DNA from: Candidatus Aminicenantota bacterium
Lineage (GTDB): Bacteria > Acidobacteriota > Aminicenantia > Aminicenantales > CALLJL01
Length of the DNA: 34,337 nucleotides
Assembly (NCBI GenBank): GCA_026416195.1
Contig: JAOAFQ010000190.1
Span: 1-34,337 of the forward strand
Direction of reading: 5' to 3'
The notes under the pieces are model-generated. The model was not told the origin of the DNA. It saw only the letters and a program-made list of their open reading frames with translations, and ran no database searches. Of this stretch, positions 1 to 8,202 are shown piece after piece (position 1 is the first letter of the stretch; each line of letters starts with the position of its first letter). The position numbers were made by a program, and so were the translations under genes.

Positions 1-25
1 AGCGTCAGATGTGTATAAGAGACAG
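1..25 (+). other. Nextera transposase adapter remnant (sequencing artefact)
   Basis: Positions 7-25 read AGATGTGTATAAGAGACAG, the 19-base Tn5 mosaic end. Positions 1-6 (AGCGTC) match the bases that precede it in the Illumina Nextera read 1 adapter. Genomic sequence therefore begins at position 26. The adapter creates a false stop (TAA, 16-18) in the frame of the truncated protease, so gene callers may choose a wrong internal start for it. Confidence 0.97.
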
Positions 26-27
26 GG

Positions 28-954
28 TATCAATATGCCCTATATAATCCTGGAGGGGCTCTTCTTATTCCTGGCAGTCCTCAAGGCAAATCAAGGGCTG
101 ATATTCGGGCTTGTGAGGCCTGGGAAGAAACCAAAGGGACAAAAGAAGTAATAATTGCCATTGTGGATAGCGGCATTGATTTGCTCCATCCTGATATTAA
201 AGATAAAATCCGGTCAAGTGGCCGTGATTTTGTTAATAATGATTTTGATGCCACCGATGATCATGGACATGGGACTCATGTCTCAGGTATTGCCGCTGCA
301 GCCACAAACAATAATGAAGGGATAGCTGGTGTTGCCTGGAATTGTCAGGTTTTACCCTTAAAGGTAATCGACAAGGAAGGCTCAGGACTTTATAGTTGGG
401 TGGCTGAAGCCATTATTTGGGCCGCTGATAACAAAGTAGATGTTATCAATCTCAGTATTGGTGGCACCGAACCCTCGCAGACCCTAGAATCAGCTCTCCG
501 TTATGCTTATGAAAAAAACGTGGTAATTATTGCTGCGGCTGGGAATGATGGCGGAAAAGTGCTTTATCCAGCGGCTTATGATAATTATTGCCTCGCTGTC
601 GCCGCTACTGATTACAATGACACGAGGCCTGAATGGTCTAATTACGGACCTGAAATCGATGTGGCGGCCCCTGGAGTTAGAGTAGTCAGTCTCGTCCCAA
701 GGTGGTATTTCGGCCCAGATTCTTTTCCTTACGGCTATGGCACAGGCACTTCCATGGCCGCTCCTCATGTAGCCGGTCTCGCAGCTCTTATTAAGAGCCT
801 AAAACCGTGGCTAAGAGCCAGAGAAATATTGGATGTCATTCGCTACTCTTGCGAAGATGTTAATGCTTTGGCTAATAAGGGCCGCGATAATTTTATTGGC
901 TATGGTCGCATCAATATGGAAAAAGCTTTAGTCCCGATTAAAATAAAAAAATAG
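28..954 (+). CDS. Subtilisin-like serine peptidase (S8 family), 5' truncated
   Basis: This is the C-terminal 308 residues of a subtilase. It is an endopeptidase, probably exported, although the part that would carry a signal peptide is missing. The catalytic triad is complete: Asp in IVDSGID (bases 166-168), His in HGHGTHVSG (268-270) and Ser in GTSMAAPHVAG (751-753). The oxyanion-hole Asn lies in AAAGNDGG. Reading frame continues upstream of the Asp to the adapter junction (YQYALYNPGG...AWEETKGT). This matches the region just before the catalytic Asp in subtilases, so the GTG at 163 is not the true start. The protein ends shortly after the catalytic domain, with a short Lys-rich tail and no added C-terminal domain. 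recN begins 3 bases after the stop, so the two may be co-transcribed. Family assignment is firm; substrate is unknown. Confidence 0.93.
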   Translation, partial: YQYALYNPGGALLIPGSPQGKSRADIRACEAWEETKGTKEVIIAIVDSGIDLLHPDIKDKIRSSGRDFVNNDFDATDDHGHGTHVSGIAAAATNNNEGIAGVAWNCQVLPLKVIDKEGSGLYSWVAEAIIWAADNKVDVINLSIGGTEPSQTLESALRYAYEKNVVIIAAAGNDGGKVLYPAAYDNYCLAVAATDYNDTRPEWSNYGPEIDVAAPGVRVVSLVPRWYFGPDSFPYGYGTGTSMAAPHVAGLAALIKSLKPWLRAREILDVIRYSCEDVNALANKGRDNFIGYGRINMEKALVPIKIKK

Positions 955-957
955 GGA

Positions 958-2649
958 ATGATTAAATCGCTGCATATTCGAAATTTGGCCACGATCGAAG
1001 AAATCGAACTCGAGTTTCAACCTGGTTTTACCATCCTCACAGGTGAAACTGGGGCTGGAAAATCAATTATTATTGATGGCCTCAAGCTTCTTTTGGGTGA
1101 GAGGGCCACACCTGATCTTATCCGAACCGGAAAAAAAGAGGCTCTCGTAGAGGCTGTTTTTAAAATAAAACCTTGGTCAAGGGAGTCGACCTTAAATTCT
1201 TATTTAGTTGATGGTGAAATTTTTTTGCAAAGATCAATAACGATTGAGGGAACTGGTCGGGCCTATATTAATGGCATTCTAGTTCCAGTCCGCCGATTAA
1301 AAGAAATCGCCGATGAACTAGTTGATATTTATGGCCAAAATGATCATGTCTTCCTTCTTCAACTGGAAAATCATCTCAATTATCTTGATAATTATATTGA
1401 GGCAATCCCCCTCAGACAAGAAGTAAGCTCCCTTTACCGTTATTTAATAAAGCTGATAGAAGAAAAAGAAGCAATTCAAGAAAAACAAAAAGAAAGAGAA
1501 AGGAAACTTGATTTCTTGGCCTATCAAATTGAAGAAATCAAAAGAGCTAATCTTCGCCCTGGGGAATGGGACGAGTTGGTGGCTGAACGCTATTTGCTAA
1601 AAAATGCCGAAAAAATTGCCCGTCTTTGCGAAAAGGCTTTGGAAATAGCCTATAACAATGAAAATTCTCTTTTAGCCTTGATCAAACGCCTGACTACTCA
1701 TCTTGACGAGTTAAGTCAATTTGAACCCAGCTTCAAAGAAATCATTAGCCACCTTGAACCTTTAAACATAATGATTCAAGAAACAGTTCATAATCTTATC
1801 CGCTTGGCCGAAAAGCAGGAAGCTTCACCAGATAAGCTGGAAAAAATTGAAGAAAGATTAAGTCAGATAGAGAGACTGAAACGAAAATATGGTGGAGAAA
1901 TAGAGGATATTCTGGATTATCTCAAAAAAATTGAAGAGGAAAGAAAAGAGCTTTTAAACACGGAGGAAAGGCTATTTGAACTCAATAAGGAAATTGAGTT
2001 GACTTTTAAAGAATATCAAAATAAAGCTAACCTTCTTTCCGATAAGAGAAAAAAGGGAGCTAAAGACTTGGAAAAACAACTTAAGAATGAAATAAGCCAA
2101 TTGGGCCTGAAACAAGCTGAATTCCACATTAAAATCTCCAGTCACCCTTTATCCCTTGAGCAAATTGATCAAATTAAAGAAACTGGCTGGGATGAGGTCG
2201 AATTTCTTATTAGCCCTAATCCTGGGGAAGAACTAAGGCCTCTAAGACGAATCGCTTCAGGTGGTGAATTATCCCGAATAATGCTTGCTTTGAAAACTAT
2301 AGGCAAGGAAACTTCCTTAGGTAAAACTCTAATTTTTGACGAAATTGATTCGGGCATTGGTGGGCAGACAGCCGATTTAATTGCTCAAAAATTACGGACC
2401 TTGTCTCAGCGACATCAGGTTGTCTGTATTACCCATTTACCCCAAATTGCCTCTTTTGCTAATCACCATTTTCGTATTGTTAAGAGAGTTGTAGGGGAAA
2501 GAACTTTTACTGAAGTCGAAAAACTTGATTTTGAAGAAAGAGTTAAGGAAGTAGCGAGATTGCTGTCAGGACGGAGAATTACCCAAGCCTCGCTCCAAAA
2601 TGCTAGAGAAATGCTTCGTCATAATCTCAGGAGGGATATTGCTGATTAA
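958..2649 (+). CDS. recN: DNA repair protein RecN
   Basis: RecN is an SMC-like ATPase that acts at DNA double-strand breaks with the RecA pathway in the cytoplasm. The 563-residue length is normal for the family. The N-terminal half-ATPase has Walker A GETGAGKS at residues 29-36. A long charged coiled-coil middle (about 150-390) follows. The C-terminal half-ATPase has the ABC signature ASGGELSRIM near residue 435 and Walker B LIFDEIDSGIGG near 458. The N-terminal MIKSLHIRNLATI is typical of RecN. It starts 3 bases after the protease stop, with a GGGA just upstream. No SOS-box-like palindrome was recognised nearby. Assignment is confident. Confidence 0.96.
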   Translation: MIKSLHIRNLATIEEIELEFQPGFTILTGETGAGKSIIIDGLKLLLGERATPDLIRTGKKEALVEAVFKIKPWSRESTLNSYLVDGEIFLQRSITIEGTGRAYINGILVPVRRLKEIADELVDIYGQNDHVFLLQLENHLNYLDNYIEAIPLRQEVSSLYRYLIKLIEEKEAIQEKQKERERKLDFLAYQIEEIKRANLRPGEWDELVAERYLLKNAEKIARLCEKALEIAYNNENSLLALIKRLTTHLDELSQFEPSFKEIISHLEPLNIMIQETVHNLIRLAEKQEASPDKLEKIEERLSQIERLKRKYGGEIEDILDYLKKIEEERKELLNTEERLFELNKEIELTFKEYQNKANLLSDKRKKGAKDLEKQLKNEISQLGLKQAEFHIKISSHPLSLEQIDQIKETGWDEVEFLISPNPGEELRPLRRIASGGELSRIMLALKTIGKETSLGKTLIFDEIDSGIGGQTADLIAQKLRTLSQRHQVVCITHLPQIASFANHHFRIVKRVVGERTFTEVEKLDFEERVKEVARLLSGRRITQASLQNAREMLRHNLRRDIAD

Positions 2650-2707
2650 ATAACTATTAAATCTCAATGAAATCCAATAAATCTTTTTTCTCAAGATGAG
2701 GTAAAAA

Positions 2708-3142
2708 ATGAATCGAGTTGATAAAGCCAAAAAATATTTTCAACTCCATTATAACTGTGCTCAATCAGTGCTTCTTGCTTTTGCTCCTGACTATGAATTA
2801 CCAAAAGCCAAAGCTTCGAAAATAGCTCAGGCTTTTGGTGGTGGTTTGGCCCGACAAGGAGAAATTTGTGGGGCGGTGACCGGAGCGCTAATGGTTATTG
2901 GGCTCAAATATGGGAAAATTAAGCCCGAGGAAGAAGAAGCTCGGGAAAAGACCTATTCGCTCGCTCAGAAATTCTTTTCTTTTTTTAAAGAAAAACATGG
3001 AGCTCTATCTTGTCGACAATTACTTGGTATTGATTTAAGCCAGCCAGGTGGCTACGAATTGGCCTCTTCCCAAGGACTCTTTATGTCAGTTTGCCCTTCT
3101 CTTATAGCCTCTGCTGTAACAATTCTTGAGGAAATTCTTTAA
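2708..3142 (+). CDS. C_GCAxxG_C_C-type redox protein
   Basis: This small 144-residue protein resembles the C_GCAxxG_C_C family (putative redox-active proteins, PF09719-like). Four cysteines are spaced through the chain: Cys17 (NCAQSVL), Cys54 in GEICGAVTGA, Cys102 (SCRQLLG) and Cys129 (SVCPSL). A Gly-rich FGGGLARQGE precedes the second Cys. There is no signal peptide, so it is presumably cytoplasmic. The family is thought to be redox active or metal binding, but its reaction is not established. A GAGG about 6 bases before the ATG serves as ribosome binding site. It lies 58 bases after recN with no clear promoter, so it may be read through from recN. Confidence 0.82.
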   Translation: MNRVDKAKKYFQLHYNCAQSVLLAFAPDYELPKAKASKIAQAFGGGLARQGEICGAVTGALMVIGLKYGKIKPEEEEAREKTYSLAQKFFSFFKEKHGALSCRQLLGIDLSQPGGYELASSQGLFMSVCPSLIASAVTILEEIL

Positions 3143-3249
3143 TTTTATTAAGTCATTTGATTTATAGGACCTCGTTTCCTGTGTTTCTTCAGTTTAGGTA
3201 CTTTATTATTTTTTGTTTTTAAGACAAAAAATTATTATTTTTTACAGCC

Positions 3250-3258
3250 TGCTATAAT
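3250..3258 (+). promoter_or_regulatory. Extended -10 promoter for miaB
   Basis: TGCTATAAT is a perfect extended -10 (TGn plus consensus hexamer at 3253-3258). No convincing -35 lies 16-18 bases upstream, which fits the extended -10 class. The predicted transcript start near 3265 leaves a leader of about 14 bases before the miaB ATG. Confidence 0.6.
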
Positions 3259-3278
3259 ATAAAAAGAAAGCCAGAAAT

Positions 3279-4646
3279 ATGAATGAAATAAAGATGACCC
3301 AAATAAGAGTCGAAGAGCAAGATAAAAAAAATCGGCAAGGCCAAAGTCCGTCTTTCTTCATTCATACTTTTGGCTGCCAAATGAATGAAAGTGACTCTGA
3401 ACATATCGCTGGCTTACTTATAAGTCAGGGTTGGCAAAAAGTTGAGCTACCAGAAAAAAGTAACTTAGCCATTATTAATACCTGTGCCGTTCGGGCTAAA
3501 TCAGTTGACAAATTTTTATCTCTCCTTGGCCGATTAAAGGAAATTAAGAAAAAGCGTGATCTAAAAATAGCGATTGTTGGCTGTGTCGCTCAGCTTGAAG
3601 GAGAAAATTTATTAAAACTTAGGCCTGAAATAGATTATATTTTTGGCCCTGATAATTATCTCGAAATATTAAAAATTATTAATCATCAAGCAAAAGCAGT
3701 AGCTACAAATTGGTCGCACCAATGGCGAGAACATCCCCTGACTCAAATTCATCGGGAAAGCCAAGTAAGTGCTTATGTACCAGTTATGGAAGGTTGCAAT
3801 AATTTTTGTACTTATTGTATTGTCCCCTTCGTTCGTGGTCGGGAAAAATATCGTCCAGCCCGAATGATTTTAGAAGAAATCAAACGTCTAGCTGATCAAG
3901 GTTTTCTAGAGGTTCAACTTCTCGGTCAAAGTATTACAAGCTATCATGATCCAGAATCTGGTAAACCTTTAGCTGAGTTGCTCCAAGAAATCGCTCAAAT
4001 CGACGGTCTCATTTGGATTCGTTTTATCACCTCTCATCCCAAAAATCTAAGTAAAGAAATAGCTCAGGTAATGGCTACAGAGAAAAAAATATGTCGGCAA
4101 CTTCATCTTCCTGTTCAGTCAGGTTCAAATTCCATTCTGAAAAAAATGAATCGGGGTTATACTCGAGAGGAATATTTGGAAAAAATAGCTATGCTTAGAG
4201 AACTTATGCCTGATATAAGTCTTTCAACCGACATTATTGTTGGTTTCCCAGGGGAAACTGAAAAGGACTTCGAAGCTACGCTTAGGTTACTTGAAGAAGT
4301 TCGATTTTCTAATATTTTTTCTTTCCGCTATTCCCCTCGTCCCTTAACCGCTGCTTCTCGTTGGGTTGACGACGTTCCCTTTGAAGTAAAACGACGCCGA
4401 TTAATAGATCTTCAAAATCAACAAAAGAAAATTCAATTAGAAAACAATGCGACCTTAGTTGGCCAAATTATGAATGTTCTTTGTATTGGCCGAAGCCAGA
4501 AAACACCCCATCTCTATTGTGGTCGGAATGAGGCTCACCAAGTCATTAATTTTGCTTCTCCTATTGAGGTGGTCAACAAAATGGTTAAAGTAAAGATAAC
4601 CTCTTTCGGGCCTTATAGTCTTCAAGGGGAACTTGTGGCTGAATAA
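3279..4646 (+). CDS. miaB: tRNA-2-methylthio-N6-dimethylallyladenosine synthase MiaB
   Basis: MiaB is a radical-SAM methylthiotransferase that adds a 2-methylthio group to i6A37 of tRNAs reading UNN codons. The N-terminal UPF0004 domain has the three auxiliary-cluster cysteines at Cys33 (FGCQMNESDS), Cys69 (NTCAVR) and Cys102 (VGCVAQ). The radical-SAM Cys-x3-Cys-x2-Cys is Cys173/177/180 in EGCNNFCTYCIVPFVRGRE. A TRAM domain fills about the last 65 residues. FGCQMNESDSE and NTCAVR favour MiaB over MtaB or RimO. Two in-frame ATGs (3279 and 3294) are possible starts. Neither has a strong Shine-Dalgarno sequence, and the first is used here. It is monocistronic or the first gene of its unit; hppA downstream has its own promoter. 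Confidence 0.95.
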   Translation: MNEIKMTQIRVEEQDKKNRQGQSPSFFIHTFGCQMNESDSEHIAGLLISQGWQKVELPEKSNLAIINTCAVRAKSVDKFLSLLGRLKEIKKKRDLKIAIVGCVAQLEGENLLKLRPEIDYIFGPDNYLEILKIINHQAKAVATNWSHQWREHPLTQIHRESQVSAYVPVMEGCNNFCTYCIVPFVRGREKYRPARMILEEIKRLADQGFLEVQLLGQSITSYHDPESGKPLAELLQEIAQIDGLIWIRFITSHPKNLSKEIAQVMATEKKICRQLHLPVQSGSNSILKKMNRGYTREEYLEKIAMLRELMPDISLSTDIIVGFPGETEKDFEATLRLLEEVRFSNIFSFRYSPRPLTAASRWVDDVPFEVKRRRLIDLQNQQKKIQLENNATLVGQIMNVLCIGRSQKTPHLYCGRNEAHQVINFASPIEVVNKMVKVKITSFGPYSLQGELVAE

Positions 4647-4658
4647 TCTTAAATCAAA

Positions 4659-4687
4659 TTGAATTTCAATCAAAAATATGTTATAAA
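4659..4687 (+). promoter_or_regulatory. Sigma-70-type promoter for hppA
   Basis: TTGAAT (4659-4664), a 17-base spacer and TATAAA (4682-4687) with TGT just before the -10 (extended -10). The predicted start near 4694 gives a leader of about 70 bases to the hppA ATG at 4764. The leader contains AAGGAG at 4752-4757 as ribosome binding site. Confidence 0.65.
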
Positions 4688-4763
4688 AAGCGGCTAAATT
4701 TGGGATTGAAGTTTCACGGCAGAAATGGTGAGATGGGTTTAACTCATTCTTAAGGAGTAAAGA

Positions 4764-7073
4764 ATGTTAGCGCCAACTCCATTCGAAATGGTAGCCCTTT
4801 GGACAATTCTTTCAATCGCTATCGCTGGTCTTGGCTATGCCATTTTTCTTTGGCGACAGATCATCACCGAGGACAAAGGCTCGCCTTTGATGATTGAAAT
4901 TTGGGAGGCTATTCGCCAAGGGGCTGAAGCTTATTTAAGACGCCAACTAAAGACCATTTTGCCTTTAATAATTCTTTTGACCTTTGCTCTCTTCTTCAGT
5001 GTTTACATCGTCCCCCCATCAACTGAGGCCCTTGAGCGCTTTCCCGAATTAGCCCCTCATCAGATCAAATTAATAATGGGTCTTGGTCGAGCTGGAGCTT
5101 TTGTTTTGGGAGCAACCTTTTCTTTACTGGTCGGCCAAATTGGCATGCGCATGGCCGTGCAAGGCAATGTTCGGGTGGCGGCAGCGGCGCGAACTAGCTT
5201 TGATAAGGCTTTGCGGATTGCTTACCGAGCTGGAACCATTACAGGAATGCTAACTGATGGTCTAGGACTTCTCGGAGGCACAGTTATTTTCATGATCTTC
5301 CAAAAAGCCGCACCTGATGCCCTTTTAGGGTTTGGCTTTGGCGGAACACTCCTGGCTCTTTTTATGCGCGTTGGTGGCGGAATTTACACAAAAGCGGCTG
5401 ATGTTGGAGCCGACCTCGTGGGGAAAGTTGAAGCTAATGTGCCCGAAGATGATCCCCGCAATGCCGCTGTTATTGCTGATCTGGTTGGCGATAACGTTGG
5501 TGATTGTGCGGGTATGGCGGCTGACATCTTTGAAAGCTATGAAGTTACCATTGTGTCTGGACTAATTTTAGGGCTATCTCTAGTCGCTATAACCGGCGAG
5601 ATAAAATGGATCATCTTCCCCCTCCTTGTTCGGGCTATTGGAGTCTTTTCCTCTATTGTCGGCACTTATCAAGTAAGAGGGAAAAAAGGGGAGGAAATCG
5701 GGAATGCTATGGCTGCAATTAATCGCGGTTTTTACACCTCAGCTATTCTCTGCATTGTCCTTTTTGCTTTGCTAGCTCATTTTTATATGCGTGAATGGCG
5801 AGCCTTCCTTTCTGTTGGCGTCGGAATTTTACTAGCTATTGCTATTGATGAATTAACTAAATATTTTACTCACCCTCATTATTCGCCTGTTAAGGAAATT
5901 GCCCGTCATTCGCGAACTGGGGCGGCTACCCTTCTTTTAACCGGGCTTTCTAAAGGAATGGAATCTACGGTCTGGGCGATCGTTGTCATTGCCGCTACCA
6001 TTCTTTCGGCTTTGCTGATTTATTGGGGACAACCAGTCGCTTTTGTTCTTTATGGAGTGGCTATGACTGGCATTGGGATGCTCACTTTAACTGGAAACAA
6101 TGTCGCTATGGACTCCTATGGTCCAATTGTAGATAACGCTAACGGTATTGGTGAAATGGCCCATCTGGATAAAAAGGCCAGGCAAATTATGGCTGATCTT
6201 GACGCTGTCGGCAACACCACCAAAGCAATTACTAAAGGAGTGGCTATTGGTTCAGCGGTAATAGCCGCTGTGTCCCTTTTCGGCTCTTATCTTACCGATG
6301 TAACCAAAGTTCAAGCTCAGATTGGCGTACCTGAAACAGAACAGCTTTTGTCTACAGGCATTAGAATTAATATACCTATTGTTTTGATTGGTCTTCTCAT
6401 TGGGGGAGCTATCCCTTGGCTGTTTTCTGCTTTAACTATCAATGCCGTTAGTCGAGCAGCTTCGCTTATTGTGATGGAAGTTCGACGGCAATTTAAAATA
6501 CCTGGCTTGATGGAAGGTCGAGTTAAACCTGATTATGCGCGGGCCGTTTCCATCTGCACTGGAGCTGCCCAGAAAGAGCTAATCGGTCTTGCCCTTTTAG
6601 CGGTTTTGACTCCGTTGCTTGTTGGGTTAACTCTTCAAGTTGAGGCTCTAGGTGGGTTTTTGGCCGGAGCCATCCTATCAGCCCAGCTTCTAGCTGTTTT
6701 TATGGCCAATACAGGTGGTGCCTGGGATAACGCTAAAAAAACCATTGAAGACGGCCTTTATGGAGGCAAAGGTTCAACCTGTCATGTAGCTGCAGTTATC
6801 GGTGATACTGTTGGAGATCCCTTAAAAGATACTTCTGGTCCAGCTCTTAACCCTATGATTAAGGTAATCAATTTGGTTTCGGTTTTAGCCGCGCCTATAA
6901 TTATTCAATATAAAAAGGTCACTCCAGGTTTAGTGGCTGTGGTTGCTCTTCTTCTAGTAATTACCGCCGCAGCAATTCTTTATTCAAAAAGACCAGGTTT
7001 AAAAGAATTCGAAACCAGTGGAGAAACTCTCGAAATTAAAGAGGCACCTCAATCGGCTAATCCTTCAGATTAA
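4764..7073 (+). CDS. hppA: Membrane-bound H+-pumping pyrophosphatase (K+-independent type)
   Basis: This integral membrane enzyme hydrolyses pyrophosphate and pumps protons across the inner membrane. The 769-residue protein has about 15-16 hydrophobic segments. It carries the substrate-site motifs [11 protein letters not shown] and [19 protein letters not shown] around residues 212-245. A C-terminal-half motif, [17 protein letters not shown], lies near 690. In the segment [12 protein letters not shown], Lys487 and Thr490 occupy the positions that distinguish K+-independent enzymes (Lys/Thr) from K+-dependent ones (Ala with Gly/Ala). It is therefore predicted to be K+-independent and H+-specific. 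The chain is longer than many bacterial forms and ends in a polar tail of about 35 residues. It is expressed from its own promoter and has a good AAGGAG ribosome binding site. The family is certain; ion specificity is inferred from the two residues. Confidence 0.95.
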   Translation: MLAPTPFEMVALWTILSIAIAGLGYAIFLWRQIITEDKGSPLMIEIWEAIRQGAEAYLRRQLKTILPLIILLTFALFFSVYIVPPSTEALERFPELAPHQIKLIMGLGRAGAFVLGATFSLLVGQIGMRMAVQGNVRVAAAARTSFDKALRIAYRAGTITGMLTDGLGLLGGTVIFMIFQKAAPDALLGFGFGGTLLALFMRVGGGIYTKAADVGADLVGKVEANVPEDDPRNAAVIADLVGDNVGDCAGMAADIFESYEVTIVSGLILGLSLVAITGEIKWIIFPLLVRAIGVFSSIVGTYQVRGKKGEEIGNAMAAINRGFYTSAILCIVLFALLAHFYMREWRAFLSVGVGILLAIAIDELTKYFTHPHYSPVKEIARHSRTGAATLLLTGLSKGMESTVWAIVVIAATILSALLIYWGQPVAFVLYGVAMTGIGMLTLTGNNVAMDSYGPIVDNANGIGEMAHLDKKARQIMADLDAVGNTTKAITKGVAIGSAVIAAVSLFGSYLTDVTKVQAQIGVPETEQLLSTGIRINIPIVLIGLLIGGAIPWLFSALTINAVSRAASLIVMEVRRQFKIPGLMEGRVKPDYARAVSICTGAAQKELIGLALLAVLTPLLVGLTLQVEALGGFLAGAILSAQLLAVFMANTGGAWDNAKKTIEDGLYGGKGSTCHVAAVIGDTVGDPLKDTSGPALNPMIKVINLVSVLAAPIIIQYKKVTPGLVAVVALLLVITAAAILYSKRPGLKEFETSGETLEIKEAPQSANPSD

Positions 7074-7104
7074 ACATCGAAATACTTTTTCTTAAAACCA
7101 CAAT

Positions 7105-7133
7105 TTGCTATTAATCAATAATTGGATTATAAT
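7105..7133 (+). promoter_or_regulatory. Sigma-70-type promoter for the nusA operon
   Basis: TTGCTA (7105-7110), a 17-base spacer and a perfect TATAAT (7128-7133). The predicted start is near 7140, giving a leader of about 34 bases. The leader contains a short GACC/GGTC inverted repeat (about 7148-7163) directly before the GAAGG ribosome binding site. Confidence 0.7.
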
Positions 7134-7173
7134 TAGCCCTCTTTAAAGACCCGCCGCGAGGTCGAAGGCATCA

Positions 7174-8199
7174 ATGAAAATAGAGGTCTGGCCAACTATT
7201 CTTCAGCTAAGCCAAGAGCGAGGCGTCCAACCTCAAATAATCGTCGAGGCCATTATCGAATCACTTCGCGTGGCCTCAAGTAAATATTTCACCAATGGAG
7301 AAAAGATATTGGTAGATTTTAAACCTGAAGAAGGGGAACTCCGGGTCTTTGTTATTAAAAAAGTCGTTGAGCGGGTTGAAAATAAAGCTACCGAAATATC
7401 TCTTGAAGAAGCTCAGAAAATTTGGAGTAAGGCTAAAATTGGCGATTTTCTTGAAATTGATTTACCCGCAGCCACTTTAGGTCGCATCTCAGCTCAAGTT
7501 GCTAAACAAGTCATTTTTCAAAAAGTTCATGATGCTGAACAAGAAAAAATTTATGATGAATTCGCTCCGAGGGTTGGTGAATTGGTTTCCGGAACAGTGC
7601 GTCGCTTTGAAGGGCAAAATATGATTGTTGAAGTCGATAAAGCTGAAGCCATCTTTCCTTTTAAAGAAAAATTACCTAACGAAGAATTTATTCGAGGCGA
7701 TAGGATAAGAGCCATTATTACCCATGTTATTAAAGGCTCGAAGGGTTCTCAAATCTATCTTTCTCGTATTTCCCCCCGTTTCTTGGCCAAATTGCTGGAA
7801 ATTGAAATCCCCGAAATCGCTAATGGCTTAATAGAGATTAAAGATATAGTTCGTCAGCCAGGTGAAAGAGCTAAAGTGGCAGTTTATACTTCCGATAAAG
7901 ATATCGACCCTGTTGGAGCTTGTATTGGTCCGAAGGGCAACCGAATTCAAGCCATCAGTAAAGAACTGCGAGGCGAAAAAATTGATATTATAATTTGGTC
8001 TTCTGATCCTGTTAGCTATGCTCGGGCGGCTTTAAGTCCAGCTAAAATTGAAAATATTATCATTGTTGATAGGAAAGAAAAAATTCTAAAAGCCTTGGTG
8101 CCTAAAGACCAGCTTTCTCTGGCGATTGGCAAAAAGGGAATTAATGTTAAACTAGCTTCTCGCTTAACTGGCTGGAAAATAGAAATTAACGAAGAGTAA
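7174..8199 (+). CDS. nusA: Transcription termination/antitermination protein NusA
   Basis: NusA binds RNA polymerase and nascent RNA to control pausing, termination and antitermination. The order of domains is an N-terminal RNAP-binding domain (about 1-125), an S1 domain (about 133-200; GELVSGTVRRFEGQNMIVEV), KH1 with GACIGPKGNRIQ (about 245-260) and KH2 with AIGKKGINVKLASRL near the C-terminus. At 341 residues it stops right after KH2. It lacks the C-terminal acidic repeats of the enterobacterial protein, as in Gram-positive NusA. It is first in the operon with no rimP in front, and infB follows after 3 bases. The ATG at 7174 has GAAGG 5 bases upstream. Confidence 0.96.
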   Translation: MKIEVWPTILQLSQERGVQPQIIVEAIIESLRVASSKYFTNGEKILVDFKPEEGELRVFVIKKVVERVENKATEISLEEAQKIWSKAKIGDFLEIDLPAATLGRISAQVAKQVIFQKVHDAEQEKIYDEFAPRVGELVSGTVRRFEGQNMIVEVDKAEAIFPFKEKLPNEEFIRGDRIRAIITHVIKGSKGSQIYLSRISPRFLAKLLEIEIPEIANGLIEIKDIVRQPGERAKVAVYTSDKDIDPVGACIGPKGNRIQAISKELRGEKIDIIIWSSDPVSYARAALSPAKIENIIIVDRKEKILKALVPKDQLSLAIGKKGINVKLASRLTGWKIEINEE

Positions 8200-8202
8200 G
8201 CT

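Noticed and set aside
163-165. GTG at 163 as the start of the subtilase
   Set aside because: It would remove conserved sequence immediately before the catalytic Asp. The frame stays open upstream to the adapter junction, so the gene is truncated, not short.
490-768. Open frame antisense to the subtilase
   Set aside because: It lies wholly within a gene with an intact catalytic triad. The translation has no recognisable domain.
3209-3231. Possible terminator hairpin TTTTTTGT / ACAAAAAA after the four-Cys gene
   Set aside because: The stem has only one G-C pair in an AT-rich gap, is too weak to call, and could be chance.
5332-5565. Alternative-frame open reading frame inside hppA
   Set aside because: It coincides with the most conserved pyrophosphatase motifs in the real frame and has no features of its own.
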